A stretch of 64,000 bases of DNA from assembly GCA_027493445.1 (NCBI GenBank), contig JAOSKU010000001.1:248001-312000 (forward strand). The letters run 5' to 3'. Both the position numbers and the translations under genes were made by a program. The stretch is from Thermoleophilia bacterium. Its GTDB lineage: Bacteria > Actinomycetota > Thermoleophilia > RBG-16-64-13. Shown piece after piece: positions 1 through 9,407 of this stretch. The notes under the pieces are model-generated. The model searched no databases, was not told where the DNA came from, and saw only the letters and a program-made list of their open reading frames with translations. Position 1 is the stretch's first letter. Every line of letters begins with the position of its first letter.

Positions 1-1
1 G

Positions 2-1594
2 GCGACTCGAGGCCGCCACGTTCACGACTGGCGCCTGGAGGACGACGCTCAGGCTCTCACCACGCTCGCTCGTGGTCTGGGGCAGATCGACCGCGTTTCG
101 GGCCGTCTGGCTCCTCTCTCGAGCAGCAGGGAGCGAATCGCCGCGCGGGTGCTCGCTCTTCTTCAGGGTCTTGCGGTAAGGACCGGTCGAGGAGACGAAC
201 GGGGCGTGGTCCACGTGTTGAGCGTACCCCGAGCTCGGGCCCGGCGCTTCCCCATCGTGTTCGTTCTGGGCTTGGTGGACGGGGAGTTCCCGGCCGCTGA
301 GAGGCGTCCCGCTCTCCTCAGCGCTGCGCACCGCGGGCGGGCGAACGCGACGGCAGGCGCATCCCTTTTCCCGGAGCCGGTCGCCGGCGAGGATGTGGCT
401 TTATTCTCCCTGGCCCTGTCTCGCCCTTGGCAGCTGCTCTACCTGTCGAGCCGCGATGCCGAGGATGACGGTGAAGAGCGTCCTGTCTCTCCCTTCGTCC
501 ATGAGGTCGAGCGGGTGCTTGCGGAAGTGCCCGTGGTCAGACGCAAGGGTCTTCAGGATGTGACCCACGAGCCGGGACAGGCGCCCTCGCGGCGGGAGTA
601 CGTGCGGGCCTGTGTGGACCGGAAGCTGCTGCCACCCGACGCCGAGCTGGCCGCCCGCGTCCGGGGCACGGTACGCTGGCACTGCGACCCGCACCGTTTG
701 TGCGGGCCCGAGGCGAGCAGCCGCCTGGCCGGACAGCGAGTGTTTGCCGCTACCGAGCTCGAAGACTATGCTCGCTGCCCCTACGCCTGGTTCGTCAAGC
801 GGCTCCTCAGGCCGAGGGACCTGGAGCCGATCCTGACAGGGCTGCAAAGGGGGATTCTGGCCCACCAGGTGCTGAAGGACACATACACGACATTGAGGGC
901 GTCCCGCGCGCTTCCACTCCGTCCTTCCTCGCTTCCGTGTGCCCTGGAGGCTGCCTCGCGTGCGTTGGCCCTGCATGTTCCTCGGCTCCCCGCGGGCGGC
1001 TCGCCAGCCGAGCGCCGCCTCATGGGCTGGCAGGTCCTTCGTCTGGTCGAGGCCTTCCTCCACTTCGATGCGCACTCGGGCAGCCTCTTGACTCCCAGCG
1101 AGTTCGAGTGCTCGCTTCCGGCGGAAGGCGTCGATGTCGGTGGCGTCGTAGTCAAGGGCCGCATGGATCGCGTCGACCGGGGCCCAGGCGGTGCGCCGGT
1201 TTTCATAGTGGACTACAAGGTGGGCAGTCGCGTGGATGGACCGGATTTCGCGGCCACGGGCGCCCTTCAGGTGCCCCTGTACATGGCGGCACTCAGGCGC
1301 TTGCATCCCGAGCTCCCCATTGCGGGAGGCGCCTACGTCGCCCTGGGGAGTCAAGACCGCAAGGGCATGATGGCGGCGGACCATGCGGGCCTGCTCGGGG
1401 CGTGGCTGAGCCCTCGGTCGGCCCGGGACGCCGAGGACTTCGGAGCCGAGGTGGACGCCTGCGTCAGGGCGGCCGCGCATGCGGCCGAAGGGATCCGCCG
1501 GGGCGATATCCCAGCCGCACCAGCCTGGGAGTGTCCCAGCTACTGCGACAATCGACCTCTGTGTCGTTCGAAAGAGAAGGCGTTTACGCCATGA
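2..1594 (+). CDS. AddB-like helicase-nuclease subunit, C-terminal part (5'-truncated by window)
   Basis: Partial gene: the reading frame is open from the window edge, so the N-terminus lies outside. The product looks like the C-terminal half of the second subunit of an AddAB or AdnAB double-strand-break resection enzyme. A segment GVVHVLSVPRARA...VFVLGLVDGEFP matches the motif V region of the AddB/RecB-like family. Further on come a PD-(D/E)XK nuclease domain entered through YARCPYAWF, the catalytic VDYK motif, and a C-terminal cysteine group C-x3-C-x5-C. Together with the upstream Cys this is the arrangement that binds a 4Fe-4S cluster in AddB-type nucleases. The stop overlaps the start of the next gene (ATGA), so the two subunits are translationally coupled. 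AdnA-type assignment cannot be excluded because the helicase half is not visible. Confidence 0.8.
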   Translation, partial: ATRGRHVHDWRLEDDAQALTTLARGLGQIDRVSGRLAPLSSSRERIAARVLALLQGLAVRTGRGDERGVVHVLSVPRARARRFPIVFVLGLVDGEFPAAERRPALLSAAHRGRANATAGASLFPEPVAGEDVALFSLALSRPWQLLYLSSRDAEDDGEERPVSPFVHEVERVLAEVPVVRRKGLQDVTHEPGQAPSRREYVRACVDRKLLPPDAELAARVRGTVRWHCDPHRLCGPEASSRLAGQRVFAATELEDYARCPYAWFVKRLLRPRDLEPILTGLQRGILAHQVLKDTYTTLRASRALPLRPSSLPCALEAASRALALHVPRLPAGGSPAERRLMGWQVLRLVEAFLHFDAHSGSLLTPSEFECSLPAEGVDVGGVVVKGRMDRVDRGPGGAPVFIVDYKVGSRVDGPDFAATGALQVPLYMAALRRLHPELPIAGGAYVALGSQDRKGMMAADHAGLLGAWLSPRSARDAEDFGAEVDACVRAAAHAAEGIRRGDIPAAPAWECPSYCDNRPLCRSKEKAFTP

Positions 1595-4500
1595 CTGCTG
1601 CTTGGCGCACACCCGAGCAGGACGCCATCCTCCAGAGCCGGGCGCCGGTGGTCTTCGTGGCCGCCGGGGCGGGAACCGGGAAGACCTCGGTTCTGGTTGA
1701 CCGTTATCTGCAGGCGCTTCTCGACGACAGAGTGCCCATGCAGGACCTGCTCACCGTGACCTTCACCAGAAAGGCCGCCGGGGAGATGCGCGACCGTATT
1801 CGGCATGCTCTGCTCGAGAGGGGCCATCGGGGGTTCGCGTGGGCTCTCGACGACGCCCCCATAGGCACCATTCATAGCCTGTGCGGGCGCATAGTGCGGT
1901 CGTCACCGGTCGACGCCGGTGTAGACCCAAGTTTCGCGGTGCTCGACGAGGACCGCGCGCGGATCGTTCAGATCGAGGCCATGGATGCCGTCTGGGAGGA
2001 AGCTGCGATAGAGGCCGATGACGAGACCCTGGAGTATCTTGGCCGTCACGGGGGCGTGTTGAGGAGGGCTGTGCCGGCCGTCTGCACCGAGCTTCGCGGC
2101 GCAGGAGTGCGCCCGCCCCGCTTCGTCCTCGGTTCCGGGGTCGAGGTCGAAGAGGCGCGCTCCGCTCTTCTCGAGAGCATCCAGCGCTGCCTCGCGGAGG
2201 CTGCGCCGGCCGGGACGGGGAAGACGGTGAGAGCCAACTTGGAGAGGCTGGAGTCCGGCGCGGCCCGGCTCAAGGAACCCATGGGCGATCATCAGGCCTT
2301 GGGGCTGCTGGGGCAGATGCGACCCTCCTTGAGCTGCGGCAAGGACCGGTCCATGTTCGAGCCCGTGCTGGGCGCGCTGGAGGCGTTTCACCGGGCTCTG
2401 GGCGAGCGGTACCTGGTCGGCCTCGGCCGGGCGATCGATCAGCTCGTGGTCGCGTTCCACCAGGAGTACGAAGCCCGCAAACGCAATCTCGGGGTCCTGG
2501 ACTTTCTGGACCTCGAGATCAAGGCGCTGGACCTGCTCGTGAAGGGGGCGCGACCGTTCGGACCGGCGGCCAGGCTGCTGGTCGACGAGTTCCAGGACAC
2601 GAACGAGCTGCAGTGTGCCGTGTTCGACCTCCTGGGCGCCGCTACGATGCTCACCGTGGGCGACGCATTCCAGAGCATCTATGCCTTCCGCGGTGCCGAC
2701 GTCGAGGTTTTCCGCTCGCGCGAGAGCGCTCCAACTCGGTCGCAGAAAGGGACCGCCCTGCTCGCCCCCTTGAGCCGGAACTTTCGCAGCCGCCGTGCCC
2801 TCCTCGAAATCATCAACCATCTGTTCTCCCAGGGGTCGCTCTTCGGGAGCGGGTTCCCTCGTCTGACGGCGGACCGGGTCGGGACTGATCCGCGCCGCTC
2901 CGGCCCCGACTGCCGAGGGCGGCTCGACCCCGCCGCCGAGCTCTGGATAGTGGGCCACGAGCCTGAGGAAGACTCCGGTGTGGAAGCCCCCGTGAGCAAG
3001 GGCAGCATCCGACCCGAAGCCCTCTTCATCGCCGGGAGGGTGGGGCGGCTTGTGCGCGAGGACGGGTGGCGACCCAGGGACATCGCCGTCCTCTTGCGCA
3101 ATCTCACTCACGTGGCGGATTTCGAAGAGGCACTGGAGCGGGAGGGTCTGGACCCCTACGTGGTTGATGGCCGTGGGTTCTACGACCGCGAAGAGTCGAA
3201 CGAGTTGCTCGCGGGCCTGCGTCTTCTGGTCAACCCCCACGACGACATGGCGCTTCTCACTGTTCTCCGTTCCCCCTTCGTCGGGCTTTCCGACGACGGC
3301 TTGTTCCTGGTGCGTGCCGGCGCCGACGATGCCCGCTCGGCTACTCTTTGGGGAGGGCTTGTACGGCGGATCCCGCCCGGCCTGTCCGAGGACGAGGGCT
3401 CTCGGGTGCGAGATTTCGTCGAGGGGCTACGCGATCTGCGCGGACGAATGGGCTCGCCGGGGCTGGCGGCGTTGATCCTGGGCGTGGTTGAGAGGTTCGA
3501 CTACGACCTCGTGCTTCTCAAGGCGCACGATGGGCGGCGCCGCTTCGCCAACCTGCGCAAGCTGATGCGTCTGGCCGACGAATTCGAGGCGCTGGAAGGC
3601 CCCGACCTTGCTGCGTTCGTCCGCCACGTCGGCCAAAGGCGGCATGCTATGGCCGAGAAGGAGGGAAACGCGGCCGTCCTCGCCGAAGGCGAGGACGCCA
3701 TCCGGATCATGACGGTCCACAAAGCCAAGGGCCTGGAGTTCCCAGTGGTTGTAGTGGCCGGCTTGGGCGGGGCGATGCGACCCCGTAACCCACTCGCTCT
3801 CGTCGGCCGGAGTGGAGAGATCGGCCTCAGCATCAAGAGTCCGGCGGGCGGCTTTCCTCGCCTGACCCTGGGGGAGGCCGAGAGGGTGATCGACCGGCAG
3901 CTGGCCTTGGAGGCCGAGGAGGAAGCCCGACTCTACTACGTGGCCATGACCCGAGCCGAGGAGAGGCTTATCCTGAGCGGCGAACTGAGGCGAGGCCGGC
4001 CGGCCGGTGCGCTGGGGCGCATCCTCGAAACTTTGGACTTGGCGGAGTTGCCATCCGCCGGCGCGACCACGCGGCCGCGGCCCGGGCTTGATCTGGTGGT
4101 GGGGACGGTGTCCCCCGTCCCCCGAAACCCGGGGGATCTCTCGCGCGCGGCCGGGAACGAAGTGGCAGGCGGCGCCGGAAGAGCCACCCTACCCAGGCGA
4201 CCTGACCGCGCGGGTAGGCGTGCAGCAGGTCAGCTTCTCGTCACTGGCGGAGTACGAGCGGTGCCCGCGTGGCTACTATCTGGAACGGGTGCTGGGGCTC
4301 CGCGCGGAGCTCTTCTCGGGGGCGGGGCAGACCTGGCCGTCCACGCAGGACGACGGTACGAGCGACACGGAAACGGTGGGTCCGATCCTGGGAGGGCGTG
4401 ACGAGCTCATCGTGGAAGGTGAGGCGCCTTGGTCCGATACCTCGGGGCGTGACGTGGGGCATGTCGTGCACCGGGTCCTGGAGACCGCCGACCTGACCCG

Positions 4501-5056
4501 GGCACTGGATCGAGCCGCCTCGGTCTCCGCGATCGGTCGAGCGGCGCTCGAGCTGGGTATCGAGCTGCCGGCCGGGGCGCAGGAGCGGGCGGGCAGTCTG
4601 GTTCGAGCCTTCTGGGTTTCTCAGGTCGCCGCCGCGCCGGGTCTCGGCCTCGCTCGGCGTGAGGTCCCGTTCGTCATGCGAGAGGAGGGCGTGTTGGTGC
4701 ACGGCTTTCTCGATCTCCTCCTGGAGACTCCTCAGGGCTGGTGGGTGGTCGACTACAAGACCAATCGACTTGACGGCCGCTCCCTTCTCGAGGCCGGAGC
4801 TCACTACGAGCTGCAAATGGAGCTCTATGGGCTTGCCGGGCTGCGGACTGGCGCACGGCAGGCTCGGGTCAGTCTTCTGTTCCTGGAGTCACCGCGATCC
4901 CTGCACGAGCACACTTTCGTCTCCTCCGATGTTCAAGAGATTCAGGGCCGGCTGCGCCGCCGTCTGGAAAGTCTCCGCTCAGGCGACTTCTCGGGCGAGG
5001 CGGAGGATTGCACGGGTTGTGCTCTCGGGCCTGTGTGTCGCGCTCTCTGGCCGTGA
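1591..5056 (+). CDS. addA: AddA-like UvrD-family helicase-nuclease subunit (frame break near 4110-4200)
   Basis: ATP-dependent helicase plus nuclease that resects double-strand breaks with the upstream subunit. Helicase motifs appear in order: Walker A GAGTGKT at about residues 26-32, motif Ia TFTRKAAGEM, motif II VDEFQDT near 332, motif III GDAFQSIYAFRGAD, motif IV NFRSRR, motif V VHKAKGLEFP, motif VI LYYVAMTRAEERL. The nuclease domain follows with ERCPRGYYL, the catalytic VVDYKTN, and a closing CxxC-x5-C that suggests a 4Fe-4S cluster. The helicase is in one frame and the nuclease in the next (+1 shift). The switch falls after the LDLVVGTVSPVP region, where two C5 runs sit at about 4110-4125. 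With one base removed the protein is about 1154 residues, normal for the family. Start ATG overlaps the previous stop. Confidence 0.85.
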
Positions 5057-5152
5057 CCGGCGGGCGACCCACGCCTGGAGTCGGCGTCCCGCGAAGCCAC
5101 CCGCCTCGTGGATCCGGGTGCGGCAGCGTGGACCCGGGCGGGGACCATAGTG

Positions 5153-5158
5153 TAAGAT
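5153..5158 (+). promoter_or_regulatory. Possible -10 element of tRNA-Pro(CGG)
   Basis: TAAGAT lies 10 bases before the mature tRNA 5' end, a normal distance for a -10 box serving a tRNA with a short 5' leader. No convincing -35 hexamer is visible 16-18 bases upstream, so this is a weak assignment. The rest of the 5057-5152 gap shows nothing else I can name. Confidence 0.35.
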
Positions 5159-5168
5159 ACCCCTCCGC

Positions 5169-5244
5169 GGGGCGTGGCGCAGCCTGGTAGCGCGCATCGT
5201 TCGGGACGATGAGGTCCCGGGTTCAAATCCCGGCGCCCCGACCA
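5169..5244 (+). tRNA. tRNA-Pro (anticodon CGG)
   Basis: Complete cloverleaf. Acceptor CGGGGCG pairs with CGCCCCG, discriminator A and an encoded CCA follow, and the C1-G72 pair is typical of bacterial tRNA-Pro. The anticodon loop TTCGGGA gives CGG, reading CCG codons. The D-arm GCGCAGCCTGGTAGCGC closely matches known bacterial proline tRNAs. It stands alone between the helicase-nuclease operon and rex. Confidence 0.97.
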
Positions 5245-5253
5245 TAGCAGGGA

Positions 5254-5280
5254 GCAAGGCCCCGAGTTGTGGGGCCTTGC
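5254..5280 (+). terminator. Hairpin terminator after tRNA-Pro(CGG)
   Basis: A perfect 10-bp stem, GCAAGGCCCC / GGGGCCTTGC, around a 7-base loop begins 10 bases after the tRNA CCA end. Only two T residues follow, so it is not a canonical U-tract terminator, but position and strength fit a transcription stop or RNA 3'-end hairpin. Confidence 0.65.
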
Positions 5281-5443
5281 TTCGAGAGGCCAGCTCGTCT
5301 CTCATGGTCTCTCGCCTCATGCTTGGAGAGCGGTGGTCGATGAGCCGCCTGGTGGGTCCGTCTGAGCGTCGTCGTGGATTCTCCCGGGCGTCCGCCCAGG
5401 ACGCGACACCGGACCCGCGTCATCTTGTGCAGTATCGCGTTTT

Positions 5444-5461
5444 ATGCGAAAGTGTTCACAA
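5444..5461 (+). promoter_or_regulatory. Rex operator (ROP site) upstream of rex
   Basis: The sequence TGCGAA-AGTG-TTCACA, flanked by A and A, matches the Rex consensus TTGTGAA-N4-TTCACAA with one substitution in the core 12 positions of the two arms. It lies about 73 bases before the rex start codon. Rex proteins bind such palindromes at low NADH/NAD+ ratio, so this fits autoregulation. The rest of the 5281-5533 gap shows no gene or other clear signal. Confidence 0.75.
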
Positions 5462-5533
5462 GTTGATGCGGGGCAGTCATGGCCGGCTGTCCAGCACGCT
5501 GCCGGCCCACATAGGTCCCAAGGAGGCAGACGA

Positions 5534-6154
5534 GTGGCAGAGAAGTTGACCCTGGGTGTCGCCGCCCGGCTATCGACATACCTGCGGATTTTGACTCAGT
5601 CCAGGAAACAAGGCTTGGAGAGCATCTCCTCCCAGGAGATAAGCGACTATGCCAACGTCAATCCCACCCAGGTTCGGCGGGATCTCTCCACTTTCGGAAA
5701 GTTCGGCAAGCGGGGAGTGGGCTACAAGATCGACTCCCTGATCTCCGAGATTCAGGCCATCCTGCACACCGGCGGGGAGCACGCCATCGCCCTCGTAGGC
5801 GCCGGCAATCTGGGGAGCGCCATCGCCACGTCCGCGATGTTCAAGGACCATGGGTTCCACATCGCGGCCGTTTTCGACAACGATCCGCGCCGAATAGGGG
5901 GACAGCTGCAGGAACTGGTGGTGGAGCCGGCTTCGACCATCACCTCGCGATGCCGCGAGCTCGGGGCCGTTCTCGGCGTCATCGCTACACCTCCCGGGTC
6001 GGCGCAGGAGGTAGCTGACCAGCTGGCCGAGGGGGGGGTGAAGATCCTCTTCAACTACACCGAAACCCTCCTCAATGTGCCCGACGAGGTCATCGTGCAC
6101 ACCATCAACCCAGCCGAGGAGATGCTCTACGCACTCTATTTCTACCTGACCTGA
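5534..6154 (+). CDS. rex: Redox-sensing transcriptional repressor Rex
   Basis: Rex senses the NADH/NAD+ ratio and represses fermentation and respiration genes. The 206-residue product has an N-terminal winged helix (SISSQEISDYANVNPTQVRR then DLSTFGKFGKRGVGY) and a Rossmann domain starting at ALVGAGNLGSAI. It ends with the C-terminal helix involved in dimerisation (NPAEEMLYALYFYLT). The GTG start at 5534 follows an AAGGAGG ribosome site at about 5519-5525 and gives the usual family length; an upstream open stretch back to 5444 would cover the operator and is not credible. It is monocistronic and convergent with the anti-sigma gene. Confidence 0.95.
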   Translation: MAEKLTLGVAARLSTYLRILTQSRKQGLESISSQEISDYANVNPTQVRRDLSTFGKFGKRGVGYKIDSLISEIQAILHTGGEHAIALVGAGNLGSAIATSAMFKDHGFHIAAVFDNDPRRIGGQLQELVVEPASTITSRCRELGAVLGVIATPPGSAQEVADQLAEGGVKILFNYTETLLNVPDEVIVHTINPAEEMLYALYFYLT

Positions 6155-6205
6155 TTGTCGCGCGCCCATAATGAAGCGGGGAGGGTGCTCCGCCTCCATG
6201 GGGCA

Positions 6206-6220
6206 GTTCGGCGGCCGAAC
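6206..6220. terminator. Small hairpin between convergent rex and anti-sigma genes
   Basis: GTTCG-GCGGC-CGAAC forms a short inverted repeat in the 79-base gap between two convergent genes, where a bidirectional terminator would be expected. No T tract follows on either strand, so the assignment rests on position only. Confidence 0.3.
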
Positions 6221-6233
6221 GTGGGGGCACAGG

Positions 6234-7319
6234 TCAGCGAGCGGTGGCTCCGGTGAGGATTACGACCACGTACCGAGTGACCTCCGCGGAGCCGGATGGT
6301 ACCGACTCCAGACTGTAGTCGCCGTCGGACGACCTTTTCAGTACTGGCAGGGTGTCCAAGGGGGGGAGGAGGCCGGTGGAGTCAGGTCCGGTCGTCGTGG
6401 TGGAGACACCCTCGCCCGAGTCGCCGGGCGTCGCAACATCAAGACCGTTCGCCCGGAGGGCCGCGACCAGCAGATCGATCTGGGCGTGCTCCATGAGGGC
6501 CGCGAACACCGGCCCGGTCTGAACGGAGGCCGAGGGCAGGGGTGACAGGCCGGTTACCTCTTCGACCACGGCAGCCCAGCCTTCGGGCTGCTGCCCCGGA
6601 GCCGAGACCCATACGGGGACGATCGGCATTTCCGCGAGCGCCTCCGCGATCGTCGTGGTGGTCTCCGGCACCGAGCTCTCATCTCCAGCGGCTTCCATCT
6701 GAGAGCGCTCGAGGGTGGTGCCTGCCTCTCCGCCCACGCCTTCCGGTTCGGCTCCGTACTCGGACGAGTCGGGTCCGACCTGGCCCTCGGGTTGAGCGTT
6801 CGCCGCCGTGGTCTGGTCGGCGGACCGGAGCCCGGCAGCGGCGGTGGTCGCGGGAGCTTCTCCGCTCTTCAGGGCGCTGTCCGTGCCTCCGCCCCCGGGG
6901 AGCAAGCGGACAGCCGCTGCACCGACCACCAGCAGAAGCACGACGATCGCCGCCGCGGGGACCAAAGCCCCCGGGCGGGTCAAGGCGCGGAAGCGTTCCC
7001 AGAACGACCGAGCGGCCTTCGGCGGGCGCGGAGCCGCGCCACTCAGCACGCGGGCCCGCAAGTCCTCCGGGGGCTCGATCTGTGGGATTGCGGCCGCGAT
7101 GGTCAGGGCCAACCTCTGGGCCTCGAGAGCCTCACGACAGGGGGTGCAGTCCCGTAGGTGGGCTTCCACGGTCCCGAGGGTCTCGGGGGGGAGGGTGCCG
7201 TCCAGGTAGTCGACCGCCAGGGCTTCCCAGGCATCGACGTGCCCCGCCGGGAAGGGAGAGGGGCCAGACTCGTCCGGGAGCGGGGGAAGCTGCGGCTCGT
7301 GATCGCGCGGGTGGTCCAT
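6234..7319 (-). CDS. Membrane-anchored anti-sigma factor with zinc-binding N-terminus
   Basis: Probable anti-sigma factor that holds the ECF sigma factor encoded just upstream. The N-terminal part has a zf-HC2/ZAS signature, EAHLRDCTPCREAL (H-x3-C-x2-C) near residue 55, preceded by the typical DYLDGTLPPE segment. One transmembrane helix (LVPAAAIVVLLLVVGAAAVRLL) lies near residues 133-155. A region of about 200 residues then lies outside the membrane, rich in T, S, E and G with no recognised fold. ATG at 7319 is chosen; a TTG at 7325 overlapping the sigma-factor stop is the alternative. The extracytoplasmic part is the probable signal-sensing region. Confidence 0.8.
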   Translation of the reverse strand: MDHPRDHEPQLPPLPDESGPSPFPAGHVDAWEALAVDYLDGTLPPETLGTVEAHLRDCTPCREALEAQRLALTIAAAIPQIEPPEDLRARVLSGAAPRPPKAARSFWERFRALTRPGALVPAAAIVVLLLVVGAAAVRLLPGGGGTDSALKSGEAPATTAAAGLRSADQTTAANAQPEGQVGPDSSEYGAEPEGVGGEAGTTLERSQMEAAGDESSVPETTTTIAEALAEMPIVPVWVSAPGQQPEGWAAVVEEVTGLSPLPSASVQTGPVFAALMEHAQIDLLVAALRANGLDVATPGDSGEGVSTTTTGPDSTGLLPPLDTLPVLKRSSDGDYSLESVPSGSAEVTRYVVVILTGATAR

Positions 7320-7321
7320 GG

Positions 7322-8047
7322 TCAAGCGTGCCTATCGGTGGGGTCGTGTACGGGTGTGACGCTGCCCTCGGAGCGGTGGTTCCCCGGACGGTCCTTACGG
7401 GCCGCGCCCTCCGCCGGGGCGTAGCCGCTCTCGGTGAGTTGGCGCGCCAGCTGGGCTCGGGCTCGGAAGATCCGGGATTTGACGGTGCCTTCCTGCACAC
7501 CGAGGATTTCTGCCGCCTCGGCGTAGTCGAACCCAAGCAGGTCGCAGAGGACGACGGCCAGTCGGAAGCCTTCGTTGAGCGCCTTCAGAGCCTCACGCAC
7601 CGGTTCGGAAAGCCCATCCTGCACCGGGTCGACGGCCGAGCGGGCGCCTGCGGCGAGGATGCCCCCTGGGCGTCCAGTCGCGGGGCTGGAGAGCCGGTCT
7701 ATCTCCCATTCCTCGAGCGGGTCTAACCGGCGCCGGCGAAGGTGGTCGTACACGGCGTTCACCACGATCCGGTGGAACCAGGTGCTGAAGCGGGCCTCTC
7801 CCTTGAAATCGCGCAAGGCGCCGAATGCCTTGATGAAGGCTTCCTGGGAGACGTCCGCCGCATCCCAGGGGTCGCCGAGCATGCGCAGGGCAAGGTTGTA
7901 CGCCCGTCGGGAGTGACGTTGGTAGAGCTCGGCGGTGGCTGAAGGGTCCCCGGAGCGGGCGCGCTGCACGAGTATGCTATCGGGATCTGCCTGAGTCGCG
8001 GGAGCTCCCACGCGCCCTCCGTCGCCGGGCAGCCGATACCTGCCCAT
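7322..8047 (-). CDS. ECF-type RNA polymerase sigma factor
   Basis: About 241 residues. Region 2 is SGDPSATAELYQRHSRRAYN, followed by the helix DAADVSQEAFIKAF that contacts the -10 element and by FSTWFHRIVVNAVYDHLRRRR. Region 4 is LAVVLCDLLGFDYAEAAEILG followed by VQEGTVKSRIFRARAQL, the helix-turn-helix for the -35 element. The ATG at 8047 is used: the frame stays open far upstream but that part has no sigma homology and covers the divergent gene. The stop touches the anti-sigma start region, so the pair is co-transcribed and translationally coupled. Confidence 0.9.
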   Translation of the reverse strand: MGRYRLPGDGGRVGAPATQADPDSILVQRARSGDPSATAELYQRHSRRAYNLALRMLGDPWDAADVSQEAFIKAFGALRDFKGEARFSTWFHRIVVNAVYDHLRRRRLDPLEEWEIDRLSSPATGRPGGILAAGARSAVDPVQDGLSEPVREALKALNEGFRLAVVLCDLLGFDYAEAAEILGVQEGTVKSRIFRARAQLARQLTESGYAPAEGAARKDRPGNHRSEGSVTPVHDPTDRHA

Positions 8048-8072
8048 CTGATAGACTCTTCGCGTCAGTGTG

Positions 8073-8081
8073 ATTCTAGCA
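8073..8081 (-). promoter_or_regulatory. Extended -10 promoter of the sigma factor gene
   Basis: On the minus strand the sequence TGCTAGAAT contains a -10 hexamer TAGAAT with an upstream TGn extension. It would place the transcription start about 19 bases before the ATG at 8047. No good -35 is seen, as expected for extended -10 promoters. The same nonamer occurs upstream of the Rrf2-cysKE operon. Confidence 0.55.
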
Positions 8082-8173
8082 ATCGGCCCAGGACCCTGCC
8101 TGTCGGGCACCGGGCGGACTTCAGGGAACGGTGCCGCCCCCAGCCTGGCGGGTGGTGAACCAGTGGGGGATGA

Positions 8174-9336
8174 GTGCGGATCTACGAGGAAGTCGGCCGC
8201 CTGTTCGAAGACAGCGTCGACCTGACAGTGGGCATTGAAGAGGAGTTCCAGATCCTTGACGGGAGCACCCTCGAGCTGACCGGGCGATTCGAGGAGCTCA
8301 AAGCGGAAGCCGACGCACGTTTTGGCAGGCCCCTGGTGGTCGGAGAGCTCATCTGCTCCGAAGCCGAAATTAATAGCGCCGCCTCGGCCAGCTTCGAGGA
8401 GGCGCGGGCGGACATGCGCCGGCGCCGGAGCACGCTGATCGAAGCGGCCGCCGCACGGGGGCTGGCCCTGTGCGCCACCGGCGTGCACCCTTTCAGTCAC
8501 TGGGAGGACCAATCCTTCATCCAGACGCCTCACTACCGCAAAGTGGTCGAAACGCTGCAGTATGTAGCCTGGACGAACAATACCTTCGGGTTGCACGTAC
8601 ACGTGGGCGTGCGCGGCGCCGATCGGGCGGTGGCCGTGTGCGACGCGTTCCGATCCCTGCTGCCTCCCCTGTTGGCGCTCTCGGCCAGCTCGCCGTTCTT
8701 CCGGGGATCGAGACCGGGCTGCACTCCACTCGCGCGCAGGTCTTCATCCGGAGCTTTCCGCGGTGCGGCATTCCCGACGCGTACGGAGACTGGGCCGGCT
8801 ATGCCGACTATGCCCAGTTCCTTTACGACACCGGCTGCGTGACCGAGCCCACGCAGATCTGGTGGACGGTGCGCACGCACCACAAGTTCGGTACCCTCGA
8901 GGTGCGCATCGCCGACGCGCAGCCTGACTTCGAGGCTTCCATGGCAATCGCCGGCTTCATCGTGGCCCTGGCGGGTACTTTACTCGACGAGTACGATCGC
9001 CGCGGGAGGCTGGTTGTACACGAGACCCGTTTCATCGAGGAGAACCGCTGGCGTGCTCTCCGCTGGGGGCTTGACGGCCGCCTCATCGACCTCGAGACCC
9101 GAAGGGAGAAGCCGGCCATCGAGACGGTGGCCCGTTTGGTCGACCGGGCCGCCCCGACGGCCGGTCGCCTTGGTCTGGAAAGGGAACTGGCCGGGATCGA
9201 GCGCATGCTGCGGGAGGGGAGCTGCGCGCAGCGTCAGCTGGCGCTGTTCCATGAGGGGTCGGATCTCGCCTCGATCCATCGCGGCATGGTCCAGGAAACG
9301 ATGCGCGTGCCGGCTCCGGCGCGGCTGGGCGGGTGA
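8174..9336 (+). CDS. GCS2-family glutamate-cysteine ligase (frame break at about 8701-8704)
   Basis: Carboxylate-amine ligase of the YbdK/EgtA-like GCS2 family, which joins glutamate to cysteine or a related amine with ATP. The N-terminal part carries GIEEEFQILD with the metal-binding acidic residues, then TGVHPFSHW and the signature FGLHVHVGV. Family homology then jumps frame: the first frame reads through LSASSPFFRG and the next resumes at IETGLHSTRAQVF. This is repaired if the G4 run at 8701-8704 is missing one G. Corrected length is about 387 residues, normal for the family. Start is GTG 8174 after GGGGGATGA. It is divergent from the sigma-factor gene. The true substrate cannot be told from sequence. 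Confidence 0.82.
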
Positions 9337-9385
9337 GAGTTCGTTTCGCGGCGAGGCCCTGGCCGCCGCGCCCGGGGCTACGCAG
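9337..9385 (-). repeat. Degenerate fragment of the intergenic inverted-terminus repeat
   Basis: Directly after the ligase stop, GAGTTCGTTTCGCGGCGAGG and the following CCCTGGCCGCCGCGC resemble the terminus of the copy at 25130 (GGCTCGTTTTCAGAACGAAG, then CCTTGGCCGCCGCGC). Similarity fades after about 50 bases. It is probably a decayed end of the same family, but short enough to be doubtful. Confidence 0.4.
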
Positions 9386-9407
9386 GCTTCTGTAATCCTG
9401 CCGGCGT

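Noticed and set aside
700..1590. Upstream extension of the addA frame
   Set aside because: Out-of-frame reading of the addB nuclease domain; family homology begins at ATG 1591, which overlaps the addB stop.
1903..3240. Long open frame on the minus strand (445 codons) opposite the helicase gene
   Set aside because: It is a shadow of the GC-rich coding strand, has no recognisable domain, and lies entirely within the helicase with all its motifs.
3675..3697. 10-bp stem in addA (CGTCCTCGCC-GAA-GGCGAGGACG)
   Set aside because: Within conserved coding sequence using common codons; likely chance.
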